A stretch of 64,000 nucleotides of DNA from Enoplolaimus lenunculus (Eukaryota; Nematoda; Enoplea; Enoplida; Thoracostomopsidae). The notes beneath the pieces were generated by a model. The model ran no database searches. It was not told the DNA's origin and worked only from the letters and a program-made list of their open reading frames with translations. The translations under genes and the position numbers were made by a program. The stretch spans positions 62,001-126,000 of the forward strand of contig JASANG010002040.1 of NCBI GenBank assembly GCA_030248215.1, written 5' to 3'. Positions 34,260 through 45,839 of the stretch are shown in pieces. The first letter of the stretch is position 1. Each line of letters begins with the position of its first letter.

Positions 34260-34967
34260 TATGAAACAAGGTCGTAACAGTAGATATCAGCATATTTCTA
34301 AGGCAACCCTAATTCTAAACCTGAGCCCAGGTACAAAATTAGTTTAAAGCTTAACTCTATGGCAGTATGCAGAAAACAATCATTCGTTTTCTATAAATAC
34401 GTGGGCCGAGCTATGCGTAGAGGATTGGTATGTCATTAATTTCGCAATTATCATTTTTCGTAGAGACCAAAATTTTTAAGGGCTGAGCTTTCTCTCTATC
34501 TCCCTTTATTAATACCTACGAGTCGGACTGGTGTGGTTTACACAAAAGCATGTGTTGACGACTATAGGTAATTTAAAGAAAAAGGATGTTACGTGGACAA
34601 ATGGTGCACTGTATATATGAATTCATGTTATCATGAAAGTTGCATAATTTTCTTGAGTGTCTACACCCCCAATCGATTGCTGCAAAGGGATACAGTACTA
34701 AATATTGCGTTAAGCTTCTTGCTCGCTTCGGTCGCGAGTTTTCTTCATACGTTTACATGCACCGAACAAGTGGTTTTGAGCCATTTAGCGATCAAATCAC
34801 CGTTTCGGAACCACAAAAATATATCTCTCAGATGCCCACCTCAGGTATACAACTACATCGCTTTGCCCCTATGGTAGTTTGTAACCCAAGCGGTGAGAAG
34901 TATTTATAAATTCTTCATTGGCAACATCAATTTTGATTGAAATGATTTTAATGGTTTTACCTCATAA

Positions 34968-35122
34968 GCCCTATTCATACGTACGTGTAAGTTGTTAGGT
35001 AAACTCGCAACGCAAACTTGCACCTGCCGTTTGCTGCTGCAAGCTTCAGATGCAAAAACTTGAACTTTCAAATTGCAGCTACGACTTCTCACTGCCAAAA
35101 CTTGCATGTGTAAATAGGGTTT
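34968..35122. mobile_element. small palindromic element with TTGCAGCTGCAA-type core
   Basis: The ends CCCTATTCATACGTACGTG and CATGTGTAAATAGGG are inverted. CAAACTTGCACC, TGCTGCTGCAAGC and AAATTGCAGC fold on each other. Related pieces are at 47925-47990 and 58386-58515. Confidence 0.6.
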
Positions 35123-35701
35123 TATACGTTGCTTCAAACTATATTTTTGCGCTATGGGCACCGGAAAGAACCAAGGGAAAAAGGTTTCTTTCGAAAATTT
35201 TAGTTTTTCCTGAGGGGGTAAAAAACCGGAAAAGCTTTTTTTATAATCTCAAAAAATCACTCGCAACGCAGCGACAAAATATCTATGAAACCGTGAGAAA
35301 TTACTTTTTCTCACGCTCCGGTCATCGCGAAGGCTGATTTACTGGGGAGGAATCTGTGACGGATCCAGGAAACTCTAAAATGGGGACCCCACGAGATATA
35401 ATTAGTGGAAGCAACACGGAGCGAAGCGAACCAGGAGCCATACGCCTTTATAATGGTAAATCTTTAAACACTAAATCTTTGTTTTCTCTTTGGATCCGCC
35501 AAACTCCTGGAAAGACCAGATAAGCATATGTTTACAGGTTCTAAATTTAACGGCACTTTGCTAAAGCAACGATGGCTCCTCAGGGCCGGACGCAAAGCGC
35601 GTAGTGTTGTGTCTCCAATCGCCTCAACAGTACTACGCTGGTAAAAAGTTTGCTATACTAATGGTTTTCTAATCAAAACGGATATCCAGTTGCATCACTG
35701 C

Positions 35702-35840
35702 GGCCCATATAAAGATCACGGGCGGAACGTTTTTCTGTGGGACAAGAATAGAGTAAGCTTAAGTTATAGATTACCTTTTGCATGGCTTGGGCTTAGGCTT
35801 TAGGCTTAGGAATATACTCATTCTTACGCTTCACATTTAT
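35702..35840. mobile_element. left part of a TTAGGC-cored MITE
   Basis: GGCCCATATAAAGATCACGG, GTGGGACAAGAATAGAGTAA and GGGCTTAGGCTTTAGGC. The right tip is lost. Confidence 0.7.
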
Positions 35841-36357
35841 ACAAGGTGCGATGTCGTCGTGTATTTTGGCTCCGGTTTCGGTACAAATCGACCCCTCAGC
35901 TTCGGCTTTCTAAAACTTGGGCTTCATGTAAAATTTTTGGCCGATACTTTAATCAGTAAAGCTGCTGCTTGCTGACAAGTTTCACTGGACTTCAATTCCT
36001 CAAAATCCTTGAGAACTAAATGTCTGTATGCCGTTGACATACAGACGAATTGTTGATTAGCCCAGGCTGTTACAGCTAGACTGCTTTTGAATTTATATAC
36101 ACGCAATACCGATAACCAACAAGCGTTGTTTTTACAATAAGTACTGCTGTTTTGCTAAATATCACAATTGTTGTTGGGCCTAGGCTGAACTACTATTTGG
36201 TCATCATGCAACATTGACCTCGGTCAATTGTAATTGGCCTGAATGATCGACCCATAATATATACCTATGTGAAGATTTTCCAAATATAATTAATCTAGTA
36301 TATCATTTTGTGCTAATTCAGCATGAATATTAACGTCAGGTTGGGACATGATACTGT

Positions 36358-36533
36358 TAGGGCCGTCCAAGTTTGTGGTTGGTCTGTAAAAGAGTAGTCT
36401 ACATTCTAGAATATAATTTTTTACTTAGGCTTAGGCTTAGACTTAAAAATACGCTTTTGCAACGCTTAGGCTTAGGCTTAGGTTTAAGAGTACGCTTAAT
36501 CTACTGTTACGACCCTAAAAGTAACATTGGCCG
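36358..36533. mobile_element. TTAGGC-cored MITE, degraded left tip
   Basis: ACTTAGGCTTAGGCTTAGAC and GCTTAGGCTTAGGCTTAGG, then CTACTGTTACGACCCTAAAA and GTAACATTGGCCG. Confidence 0.7.
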
Positions 36534-36539
36534 TCATGT

Positions 36540-39500
36540 TTATCGCACGTAACAAAAAGCAATGTTTACCAATTTCTTAAATTTCATAACAAAAATAGCG
36601 AAAACATTTAACAAGTTATTATAGGGACTTTTTATATTAACTATTGCCAGTCTTAGATGCTTAAGACACCGACCGAATAGTTTAAATATTTTTATATTTC
36701 CGTACTGTTTTATAAAGAACTCCTTCTTCAAAAATTACACGAACAAAACTCTTTTATTTCAACATTTTTAAATTAATTTTATTAATATTTAAAGCAACTT
36801 TACCACTTTAACAAAAAATGTTCAATCACCACGCAATTTATAAAAGCAATTGCTAATTACACGAATTATATAACCGAAAAAGTATACAAACCATACTGTT
36901 TAGCGCGTTAAACAGAACGCAAACAACACAACTGCATAAAATATATTCTCAATTAAGTATAGCACATTACAAATTGGCTTATATCGCAGATTAGCCTAGC
37001 CTAAATACAATAAAATGTCACCAATCCTGAACGGTTATTCCTGGTACGACTGATTCTAACTAAAACTTAATGGTAAATCAGTTTTAACAGTATTAATTTA
37101 GCTTAACCTAAACAGAGGACGTCAAATACGACCTTGACTGTTGGTCTGAATAGCAGCTTGATCTACAACCAAAATATTATTTCAAAATAATTTAAGCACA
37201 AACCATGACACATCCATTATTAGCTTAATATAAGTTAGAATCAGAAACCTTTTTTTCGCTCAGTTTTGAAAAAAAATTCTGTAAAACGCGATGTCAACAT
37301 ATGTGTGCACCACGCATAACAGCAGAATCTGCTTTGATGTATTAACATTGGGCTTGTTAGTTCTACGGGCGATCTTAAACACATTACATCGATGAACAGT
37401 TTGGTATCTTCAAAATATAATATTGAGGTCAAACGGAAATTCATGAAATAATAAATGTTATTAATAATTCACATTCTAGTCAGATAGCTTTCTGATCGAC
37501 AATGTGTGGCTTTAATTTTCAATTATACTGCTTTTCACTAACCAATCAAATACTTCAACCTTCTCGCATGTGCATAACAACAACAAACAGTAAACAAAGC
37601 AGATGGGTCTTGTGCAACGCCCGAAACCAGCGGCGGATCCAAAAACTAGTGTGAGGGCGCGATATATTATAATGGTGAAAAAATCCCACGAGCGAAGCCA
37701 GCTAGAAGCCAAACGCAAATTTAACCCTAAAGATAACACAGGATTTGGTTCTGAACCCTAATGCGAATACTAGGACTGAATGGCCCCAGCTGAAATCAGC
37801 CAGTGGTGCAAACGCCAATTTATGCATGAGATATGTCAACCGTGGGCTTTGCAAAATATTTTATAATCATGATACCATCAGAATATGAATATTTACGTTG
37901 TAATACGCAAGTAATATCCAATGGAGACAACGTTGAACAAGCTGGTGCAACTACAAGTTCAGTTATTTCTAGACATAAAACAGGTGTCATCTAACTTTTT
38001 TCGGTCAACCACCGATACGGATCTTACGCACAGCTTAAGTAATTTTTCGCGGCACGACGGCTGAAAACCAAAGCTGGCCGCCCGAAGCGATAAAATGTAC
38101 AAAAACGCCTTAAATTTCATTGGTCAAATTATTTGCGTCCCAAGCTAAATAATATATTTTTGCGAAAAATTTATCTTGTTTTTCATCGGCTTATTAACCT
38201 CTTCGTGGCCAATGCTGATCGCGTTAAATCTTGTTCTGAATTTTTGAAAAATTCGAATTTTTGAAGTGCTCGAGATCTGTTCCTTGGGTTTTTCAAAATC
38301 CGACCATGTTTTAGCAAATTTCAGCTGCATGGGTAACCGAAGATACTACCAACTTGTGTTCTGATATACAAGAGCATTCATAAATAACAAAAAGCACGAA
38401 GGAAATGGCCAATCAGTGTGATTAACCCAAAATCAATATCGCTTTTACAATATTCAACCAGCTGATTTACTACGATATTCTAGCAACGAAATTAGCATTG
38501 CTCGAAGATGTACTAAGTTGATTACTAAAATTAAAATCGTCTACCACAAGCCGACGCCTAATGCAAGTGACTAAGATTTATTTGCAAACTATTTTTTAAA
38601 CGTGATGCCGATTGTTACGAGTTGCGCGAATAAAATCTTTCCTTTAAAGGTAACCGTGTGCCCTGGTATTGTTTTCAAACGAAAAATTTGAACGTATTTG
38701 CTTGGCGAATCCGAAACTAAACAATAAAAATGAGCAGATATCACGGGTGTATGCAATGGAAGATAAGGGGGTGTATCCCTTTGAAGAATAACCTCCTGGA
38801 TTCTGGAGGTAAGAAATTACAACGCTCGCCGCAAAAACTTTTACACGAAGTTACACGGTCTTGAATTAAAACATCCTGGCTAGGCACCATGGCACAAATA
38901 ACAATAATTTTTACACTTTTGAATTGGACTCGCAACATGATATCTTTGACAGCAATTCATATCGCCGTAGTTGAAGTGTTTAGTTGAAACTCAAAGACTT
39001 GAAATAAAACCTCACTGCTAATGTTGCATGCATTCGAGCCTTCGTGCTTTTTCACTAATTGAAAATCAAAACAAATAAATAAAACTGTAACAAAAATATG
39101 TTAAAAGCGGATATCATATCACACATCACTTGGAATGTGCCGAATTAAGCGAATAAACAACGAATATTCATATAACCGTATTTTACGACAATTCGTTGCT
39201 CGACAACTCGTCGATAGACAACTTGTAATCTGAAATCTCGTCGACTTGACAATTTGTAGCCTATCATTATGATGGAGCAGGATTATTCTTAGGATTGTAT
39301 TTAGGCTTAGCTTTGGACACTGTCAGGCAACGAATTGTCTTAGATTGAACACGTTCCCACAAATTCTCGGGAACAAAACACCATGTATTGAAATGAAGTT
39401 AAAAATACACCACTGACATCCATCACACGTATCACTGGTGGATCTAAGTGGGCCAACCAGCTTTGAGTCCTCCAACAGATATCAAAATCAAAGTTTGGTG

Positions 39501-39790
39501 TAAAAATTTATTTACTACTAAAATGGCGCTCAGTTTTTGGTTCGCATCGCAAGTGAACTTTTCTCACTATCATACATCGCCCATCTCCGTCGAAAATTTC
39601 TGATCCGACACTGACGTACATTAAGTAATATTTCAGCGACATTTTCGACACACGTCGCATGTTTTTAGTTCATTTTAAAGCTTCAACATTGTTATGATCT
39701 CAAAAAATTTTCTAGAACACTAGTAGTCTTGAACCACAGGGCTGCAATACTTCTAAAGCCTTACGTGCTAAAGGAGTATTAAAATATGCC
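36540..39790. other. intergenic, AT-rich, few repeats
   Basis: 37620-37720 holds a GGCGGATCCA repeat with ACGAGCGAAGCCAGC. 39170-39345 holds a repeat with CGACAA motifs (GACAACTCGTCGATAGACAA) that recurs at 44820-45015. No gene is seen. Confidence 0.5.
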
Positions 39791-39970
39791 TGACCCATGT
39801 AAACATCCGGTGCTGACAGAATTTCCGCAAAACTGCAATAGAGTAGTAAGTTTAAGCTATAGACTAATTTTTTCTTTAGGCTAAGGCTTAGGGTTAGAAT
39901 CTTAGCTATAGGCTTAGCCTTACACTTAGGCTTAGGCTTAAGACTTTGCATATACTACTGTTACGGCCCT
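39791..39970. mobile_element. TTAGGC-cored MITE, right tip lost
   Basis: GACCCATGTAAACATCCGG, CTGCAATAGAGTAGTAAG, CACTTAGGCTTAGGCTTAAG and TACTACTGTTACGGCCCT. It lies about 160 bp beyond the poly(A) signal of the acidic-protein gene. Confidence 0.72.
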
Positions 39971-40131
39971 ATTTATTTGAAACAACTTTTTGTCAAACAC
40001 ATTTGTGCCGAAGTAACAAGCTACTACAAAAACCTACGACAATATCTTTCTTTGAGTTTCGCCTTATAAAATTTTAACACTATGCTTATAAAATGAATTG
40101 TTTTCAAGCATTTCCTACATTAATATATATT

Positions 40132-40137
40132 TTTATT
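40132..40137 (-). promoter_or_regulatory. poly(A) signal AATAAA of the acidic-protein gene
   Basis: TTTATT on the + strand reads AATAAA on the - strand, about 135 nt past the TAG stop. Confidence 0.6.
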
Positions 40138-40271
40138 TTTCGAACAGGCCTCTAACAAATTGAGATCAATTGCGTCTCACCCGCAGCCTTACACACGGTC
40201 TCCCGCAAGGTGTTGCATACCTTCAATGTCCGTACTTCCGCTTTACGCTTGAAATTCTATAACCACGTTGT

Positions 40272-41137
40272 CTACGAGCTTAACTGCACAATTAGTCGCC
40301 GCAAGCGATCTTTTAGCTCTTCTTTGGCAATATCTTGATTTCGCTTAAGAATTGTTCTTCTTATAACGTCATCAACCGCGTTTTCACCAGCTGGATAGCT
40401 TAAAATATCTCCATCAACATAGCTGTTTCCATCATCCGCATAACTATCATCTTCTATATTGTCCTCTCCCGTATCTGAGTCATCAGTTTCAACTAATACC
40501 GGCCGGACTAGCTCAATTACCTCAATAGATGAGTCATCGTTGTTATCTCCATTGTCGTTTGAGATTTCCAAACCTCTCTTTCGCACCTCGTTTGGAGCTT
40601 CCTTAGGGTTGTCATCATCATCATCAAGTAGTTCACCCTCTACAATCACGGGAATTACCTCCACGACCGGTTCCGCAACATCATAAGGGTCTTCTTCCTC
40701 GGTCAAAACTTCATCCGCGACCTCGTCACCGCTGTAGTCTTCCAAGTTTCGCTTGTTGACATTGTAGTAGGGCGACACAACTTCCGGGTCGCCAATATAT
40801 CTCTGACGCCAATAGTCAGCGGTTGGACTATAATTTCGGTATCGATATCGTGGATTTTGTAGTAAATAATTACGTCGGCGCCTATCGAACGGCGCTTCTT
40901 GAGACAGATCTGCAGATTTCGCGATTACAGCAGGATTTTCCACTATTTCACCACTATCATCGCTGTTGTCTTCGTTTGAAAAGTCTTCCACGTCGCTGGG
41001 CTCCAATTCGTTGTCTAGACCGTCGTCTACGACTAGCAGTACGTCTGAGATTGGTTGTTCTTGATCCATTTCTTGATTTTCTTCATCATCGCCCACAATT
41101 GGAACAAATCCGATGACGTCGTAGTTTTCGTCATTTG

Positions 41138-41173
<36 letters not shown>

Positions 41174-42361
41174 AATCATCACCAAGCTCATCATAATCAG
41201 ATGTTCCTCGTTTGACAACTTCATTCGCTTCGCCTCTGCTGTCTGTTACATCGTCGGAATTTTCACCCGAAATGTCTACCAACACTGCAACCGGCACCAA
41301 ATCCTCCACCGCAATTTCTTCAGTTCCTTCTTCATTGGCGTCATTGTCGTCATCATCGTCATCATCATAATCATCATAATCTATCACACTTCGCTTTTGA
41401 GGATACATTGCTAAATCGGACAAATCGCGCTTTTGCAACGCGTTTAGTATAATACTATTTTCTCCTGGCCCCTCCAATTGGTCGTCGTCGTCAATTTGCT
41501 CAATAGCAACAGGAATGATTTCTACTATATCCGTTTCTTCTTCGGGAATATCGTACGTTTCTTTTTGAGAATTTTCCTGTGTGAAACGTTTGCCAACGAA
41601 TAACGGTCCACCGTTATAGAGATCATCACTTACTTCCGACTCAGTTATTGGTCCATCAAAATCAGCGGGTGTTGAGCGCTTTAGGTCCAAAGTATCACTC
41701 AAATACTCATCGTCATAATCATTACCGTCTTCTTCATCTTCACCCATTTCTCCATCGTCAATTTCAACAATGATTGGAATTGCTTCGATAACAGATATAC
41801 CCGGTTCTAACGACTGTTCGTCGCGTTTAGCTACTATATTTCCCGCTAATTCACTAGCTATGTCATTGTCGTAATCGCCAAGATCGTTATCACCGTTGTT
41901 GATTAGCTCAATTGGCAAAATTTCGATTTCATCGTCTTCGCCGCCGTTTTCTACATCGTAAACTGGTTGGTACTCGCTCACCGGCATTTCATCGTTATCG
42001 TTTTGGATGTCGAAGCTATCGGAATACTCATCGTTGTCGTACTCGTCATCGCTTTGACCAATCACATTCGCTGCAGTGTCTAGTGATCCACCAATAGCGT
42101 TTGAGTATTCTGCGCTGTCTGCTGCTGGTTCGCCGTATGGTTCGTAGTCGAAGTCAGTGATTGGATCAATTTCTGATGACCCCAACTGACGAGGGTCGAG
42201 CTCTATCGGTGAGTCATGATCGTCTGAAATGTCAACGTATGGAAGGTCGATTAGAACGGAACGTTTCAAACGACGATTGCCCGATGGTAACAGCGATTTC
42301 AGCATCGGCGAGCTTGTAATTGTTTTGCTTTGCGTTGATTCGGTTTCAGATGGTGCGTTAT
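40272..42361 (-). CDS. acidic-protein exon 4 (all acidic and dibasic repeats)
   Basis: Acceptor GCTTTAAG, stop TAG at 40274-40272. This 2090-nt exon holds every dibasic site and all seven EVIPVxVE motifs, which fits growth by internal duplication within one exon. The C-terminal end, LKRNQDIAKEELKDRLRR, is a basic amphipathic helix unlike the rest. Confidence 0.95.
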
Positions 42362-45326
42362 CTTAAAGCATCAAAGTGTTATATGTTGGAATAGTTCAAT
42401 TTCAGCTGCCGTTATAATATCATTTAGACTGACAAATCATAAGTGGCATTGTTACTAGAATTAGCTTTTACAAGCAAAGATTTTATGATCGTTTTATAAT
42501 GAAAACATTTAGTTTTTCTACGATAAGCCATTATCAAAGAAGGAATGAAACAAAAGTGTCCGCTCATTTAAGCTAATGCCAGCCGGTACGTACGGATATG
42601 GAAGCAATATTTTCTAGGGGTGTCAAAAGGGGCACAACAGCTAACCCTAATGCAGAAAAGTCCATCACATTCCAGAAGGGATTTGATCGTTGATAGGCAA
42701 CTAAAAGTCAAAAGGCAGGCAGAGTAGTTTAAAAACCTTCGCGAGCGAAGGCGAATGAGAAGCCAGCGCATTTTTGCATTAAATAATTTAAATAGCGCCA
42801 CGATGCCTTGTTTTGGTAAGTTTTACGGGTGTCAGCGACACAACTGTATTTTTTTAGGGGTGACGACTGACTTCCTGACCGCTATTTTCGTTGCGTACTT
42901 GCTCATTTTAATGCTTACTGGTTTTAGTTTCGGAATTTTGAGTTGGTTGAACTTCAGTTTGCTGTAAATGCTGTTCGATAATTTCTTTTGTATCAGCGAC
43001 CTGAAACACACTTTAGTATTCATTTATAGTTGAAACATGGGTATTAACAAAGTATGAATAGTTATACGGGGCTTGCTGGCTGGCTGAAAATCGTCGAACA
43101 TTTTACGTCCAACAACACTTTCTTAGTATGACCGTAGGTATCCTGCACGGAGCACCCTTTTACCGTTCAATGATACGTTACGGAGTCACATGGACCAGGA
43201 TATATCTGCATGCCTGTTTGGTAAATAACCAATTTGATATTGTACTTGTTCATTACAATTTTTAAATTTATTTCAGGCACTAAATTAACCGTCTACGTAC
43301 ACCTTCACTGGCGGATCCAAGAAAGCGCACCGAGGTTACGTGCATTAAACAGGTGATTACAACCAAATTTTCTGAGTTAAAATTTCGCACTTCATATTGC
43401 GTTTGGCTACTCAATTGTGAGGTTTTTACACTATTATTGGACGGCTTACCGTTCGAAATTGGTCAATCCATTTCGAGATAAATCGATGCCAGAATTTGGA
43501 TAATGTACAAATATCATAAGATTACGAACATGGACCATTGTAAAGAACAGGGGCGGGACAGTTATTATAAGCATATTCCTAAGTCTAAGTCTACGCCTAA
43601 GCCTAAGCCTAAACCTAAGCCTAAGCATAAGAATGAGCGTATTACTACGCCTGAGCCTAAGCCTAAGCCTAAGCCAGGCAAAAATTACTCTAAACCTTAA
43701 GCGTACCATATTCTAGTATCATAGAAAAAATTTCCGCCCGTGATCTTTACATGGGCCCGAACATGGAACATATATAAAGTTAAAATTGCAAAATTTGAAA
43801 TAGTTCAACTCTAACCTCATTGTCTTTCATTGTGGTCGTCGGCTTTGAACGTGGTTTCTGTGAGTCACCAACCGGACTATTGACCAGATCTTCTTTAGCC
43901 GTTGATATTTCTTCATCTACACTTGTGTTCTGTTGTTCTTAAATGTAAACTATGCTTATACCATGTTATAAAAATTTTTTACCATGTTCAATCTCACTGT
44001 TGAGTTCGTATCTGTTCAGTCTCCTCATCAATTATAAAAATATACAGGGCTGTGCTTCGTGCCTCCAGCTACTAATGATGGCCCGTACTAAAACGAGTTC
44101 GGCGTTACAAGACAAAATTAAGTTTAAAAGCTCTAATGGATTCATCAATGTGTATTTGATAACCTTGAGCAGAAAATTGCGCCTGGCTTTTCGTCTGCAT
44201 TCCTCGACAAATTTTTTCACCAGGTAAGGCACTCGTATTAAAGTTAATAACGAAATAATTCCATGCATACTTAATTTCAAGGACAGGAGCAGATCTAAGG
44301 GAAAAGCAAATTTGGTCATCGGAACCCGCACTGGTCCAAGTAAACAAAAACGTTTATTTTTTGGTTTCAAATCTAAAATTGCGCTTGTCGTAATATTGCC
44401 TATTTCGCTGGTGAGGTTTGTTTGTTCTACCGTTATTTTTACCGTAAATTTTACCGAAACACCCCAACTGTGGCATTATAATAAAAAAATGGTGAGTCCA
44501 ACTTCTCGATCGCTTCACTCATAAAAACTGTTTTGACATCACCGCCTTTAGAGAAAACTCGAATGCTTAGCCTGAGGCTGGCAGCTATCCTGGGTGGTCG
44601 GCACATATCAGCGTTTCAGGACAAAAGCAGGGATTCGATACTATAAAAGGGTCTGGAAGTTGGTGTTGGGGGTGAGTGTCGGGTCGGGCGACCTCAGGTA
44701 AAAAGACCATTATCGTGTGTGAAATGACGGAACAAGTCACAGAATCTGTTCAAATAGTAATGACCTCAAATAAATACAGTGACAAAGCAAAACATTTCAA
44801 TTGTAGTTTAAAATGGTATGACGACTATTCGTCACCCGACAAACTAGCAGGACCGATAACTTGTAATCCGGAATTTCATGACTCGACTACTCGACGCCCA
44901 TCAGTATGCTTAGGCTTGGGATTAGGCTTAGGATTATGCTTAAATTTACTGATAGGGTTTAGGACACTGTTGGGCGACAAGTTATTGGGCGATCAAATGT
45001 CGTATATTCGTTTGAAATGTTCGTATTCGCAATGAATTATTTGAAGACCTGGTTGGTTTACGGTGAAAGGTCAGGGTTTCACAAATATAATTTAAAAACC
45101 AGTTTGTCATTTGAAACGATATCCTACATTCTTTATACGATAATTTCGGTTTACTTGTAAACGCCAGCGTCATCGTGTTCGTTAGTTGAGGTTTGCCATT
45201 GTTCGGTGAAGTAATTACCGCAGCAGATTGAACGCAGCAACATTGAAATGATGTGTACAAAGTGATCAGTGCTGTTATCGAGACGATTAGATTAGTAGAA
45301 AATATACCTGTACCACAGACGACCAT
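40272..45326 (-). CDS. secreted, highly acidic multi-dibasic-site protein (unrecognised family), complete 4-exon gene
   Basis: Exons 45326-45155, 43937-43816, 43000-42919 and 42361-40272 join in phase (1-2, 0-0, 1-2) to 821 residues. A signal peptide is likely (hydrophobic 8-27, then CCC at 29-31). Residues 37-155 are a Ser/Thr/Gln/Asn-rich linker. From 159 on the protein is dominated by Asp and Glu, with runs of seven (458-464) and ten (523-532) aspartates, cut by basic sites ending at 159 (RRLKR), 305, 354, 384 (GKR), 437, 449, 510, 622 (RRRR), 663, 721 (RKR), 799 and 814. A hydrophobic motif close to EVIPVxVExDD recurs at about 270, 316, 404, 476, 540, 690 and 738. Lone Lys/Arg are rare in the acidic part, so the pairs look selected. 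A propeptide or polyprotein cut by furin/PC2-type proteases is the natural reading; an acidic matrix or mineral-binding protein is the alternative. I do not recognise a known family. Confidence 0.88.
41142..41171 (-). repeat. GAT trinucleotide run encoding ten aspartates
   Basis: Ten GAT codons in a row, almost pure, inside exon 4 of the acidic-protein gene. A second run (41346-41366) encodes seven Asp. Both are likely length-polymorphic. Confidence 0.95.
42919..43000 (-). CDS. acidic-protein exon 3
   Basis: Acceptor GTGTTTCAG, donor GTAAGC. It encodes VADTKEIIEQHLQQTEVQPT and ends in phase 1. Confidence 0.8.
43534..43757. mobile_element. TTAGGC-cored MITE in acidic-protein intron 2
   Basis: Long (CCTAAG)n-type core in two blocks (43576-43625, 43650-43675) and tips CCATTGTAAAGAACAGGGGC and CCCGTGATCTTTACATGGGCC. 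CGAACATGG flanks it on both sides (43525-43533, 43758-43766), a 9-bp direct repeat if the tip's GG is shared. Confidence 0.85.
43816..43937 (-). CDS. acidic-protein exon 2
   Basis: Acceptor CATTTAAG, donor GTTAGA. It encodes QQNTSVDEEISTAKEDLVNS and SKPTTTMKDNE. Only one frame is open. Confidence 0.78.
45155..45326 (-). CDS. acidic-protein exon 1 (signal peptide)
   Basis: ATG at 45326. It encodes MVVCGTGIFSTNLIVSITAL.. through ..MTLAFT and ends in phase 1 at GTAAAC. The open frame continues past the donor, but the phase fit with exon 2 supports splicing. Confidence 0.8.
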
Positions 45327-45373
45327 TTTGAAAATTAAATTTACAACGAATTATATTATCTCAGTTTAAATTT

Positions 45374-45381
45374 TTTTTATA
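45374..45381 (-). promoter_or_regulatory. TATA-like box upstream of acidic-protein gene
   Basis: TATAAAAA on the - strand about 50 nt before the ATG. The spacing would leave a 5' UTR of about 20 nt. It is in AT-rich DNA, so chance is possible. Confidence 0.3.
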
Positions 45382-45839
45382 TTACGAACACTTTTTCACC
45401 CAATAGGCGGCGTTTAAGTATTAATTTTAACCTAAAAACGTATATTTGCAGTTAAATATACATATAAGGCAAGGGTTTTATTCAAAAAAATCTATTATAG
45501 AATTTGATACAAGGCAGAGTGAGTGTACCGACGTACGCAGTCAGTGGAACACATCGTTTGCTCACATTCGCGTATTCTTATTTGATTGGTCCGCGGTCAA
45601 CCCGAAACAAATCAATTTTAACCTTTACTTTTTTTAAAAAAAGTGACATTTCTGTTTATCAGTTTTATTTCACAGCAAACATTTTGACCAAAAGAAGCTT
45701 TGTGATATTCGAAACCATCACCTGAACAGTGCAGCCTGGCTACGGATCCGGTACCTGCGGACCTAACGCCCCAGGGTCACCGTTGACCCACCGGCGGCAT
45801 ACGTGGGTCGAACTTTTTCATCCATTATTTTATAACAAA

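Noticed and set aside
40459-41414. Antisense ORFs opposite the acidic-protein exon
   Set aside because: Poly-Ser and poly-Ile frames are shadows of the GAT-rich coding strand.
43576-43675. Interstitial telomere reading of the TTAGGC-type array
   Set aside because: The array is always framed by the same MITE tips and target duplications, so it is transposon interior.
44676-45035. 119-codon + strand ORF in acidic-protein intron 1
   Set aside because: Its second half is a repeat also found at 39170-39345 and its end is TTAGGC hexamers; the first half alone is not convincing.
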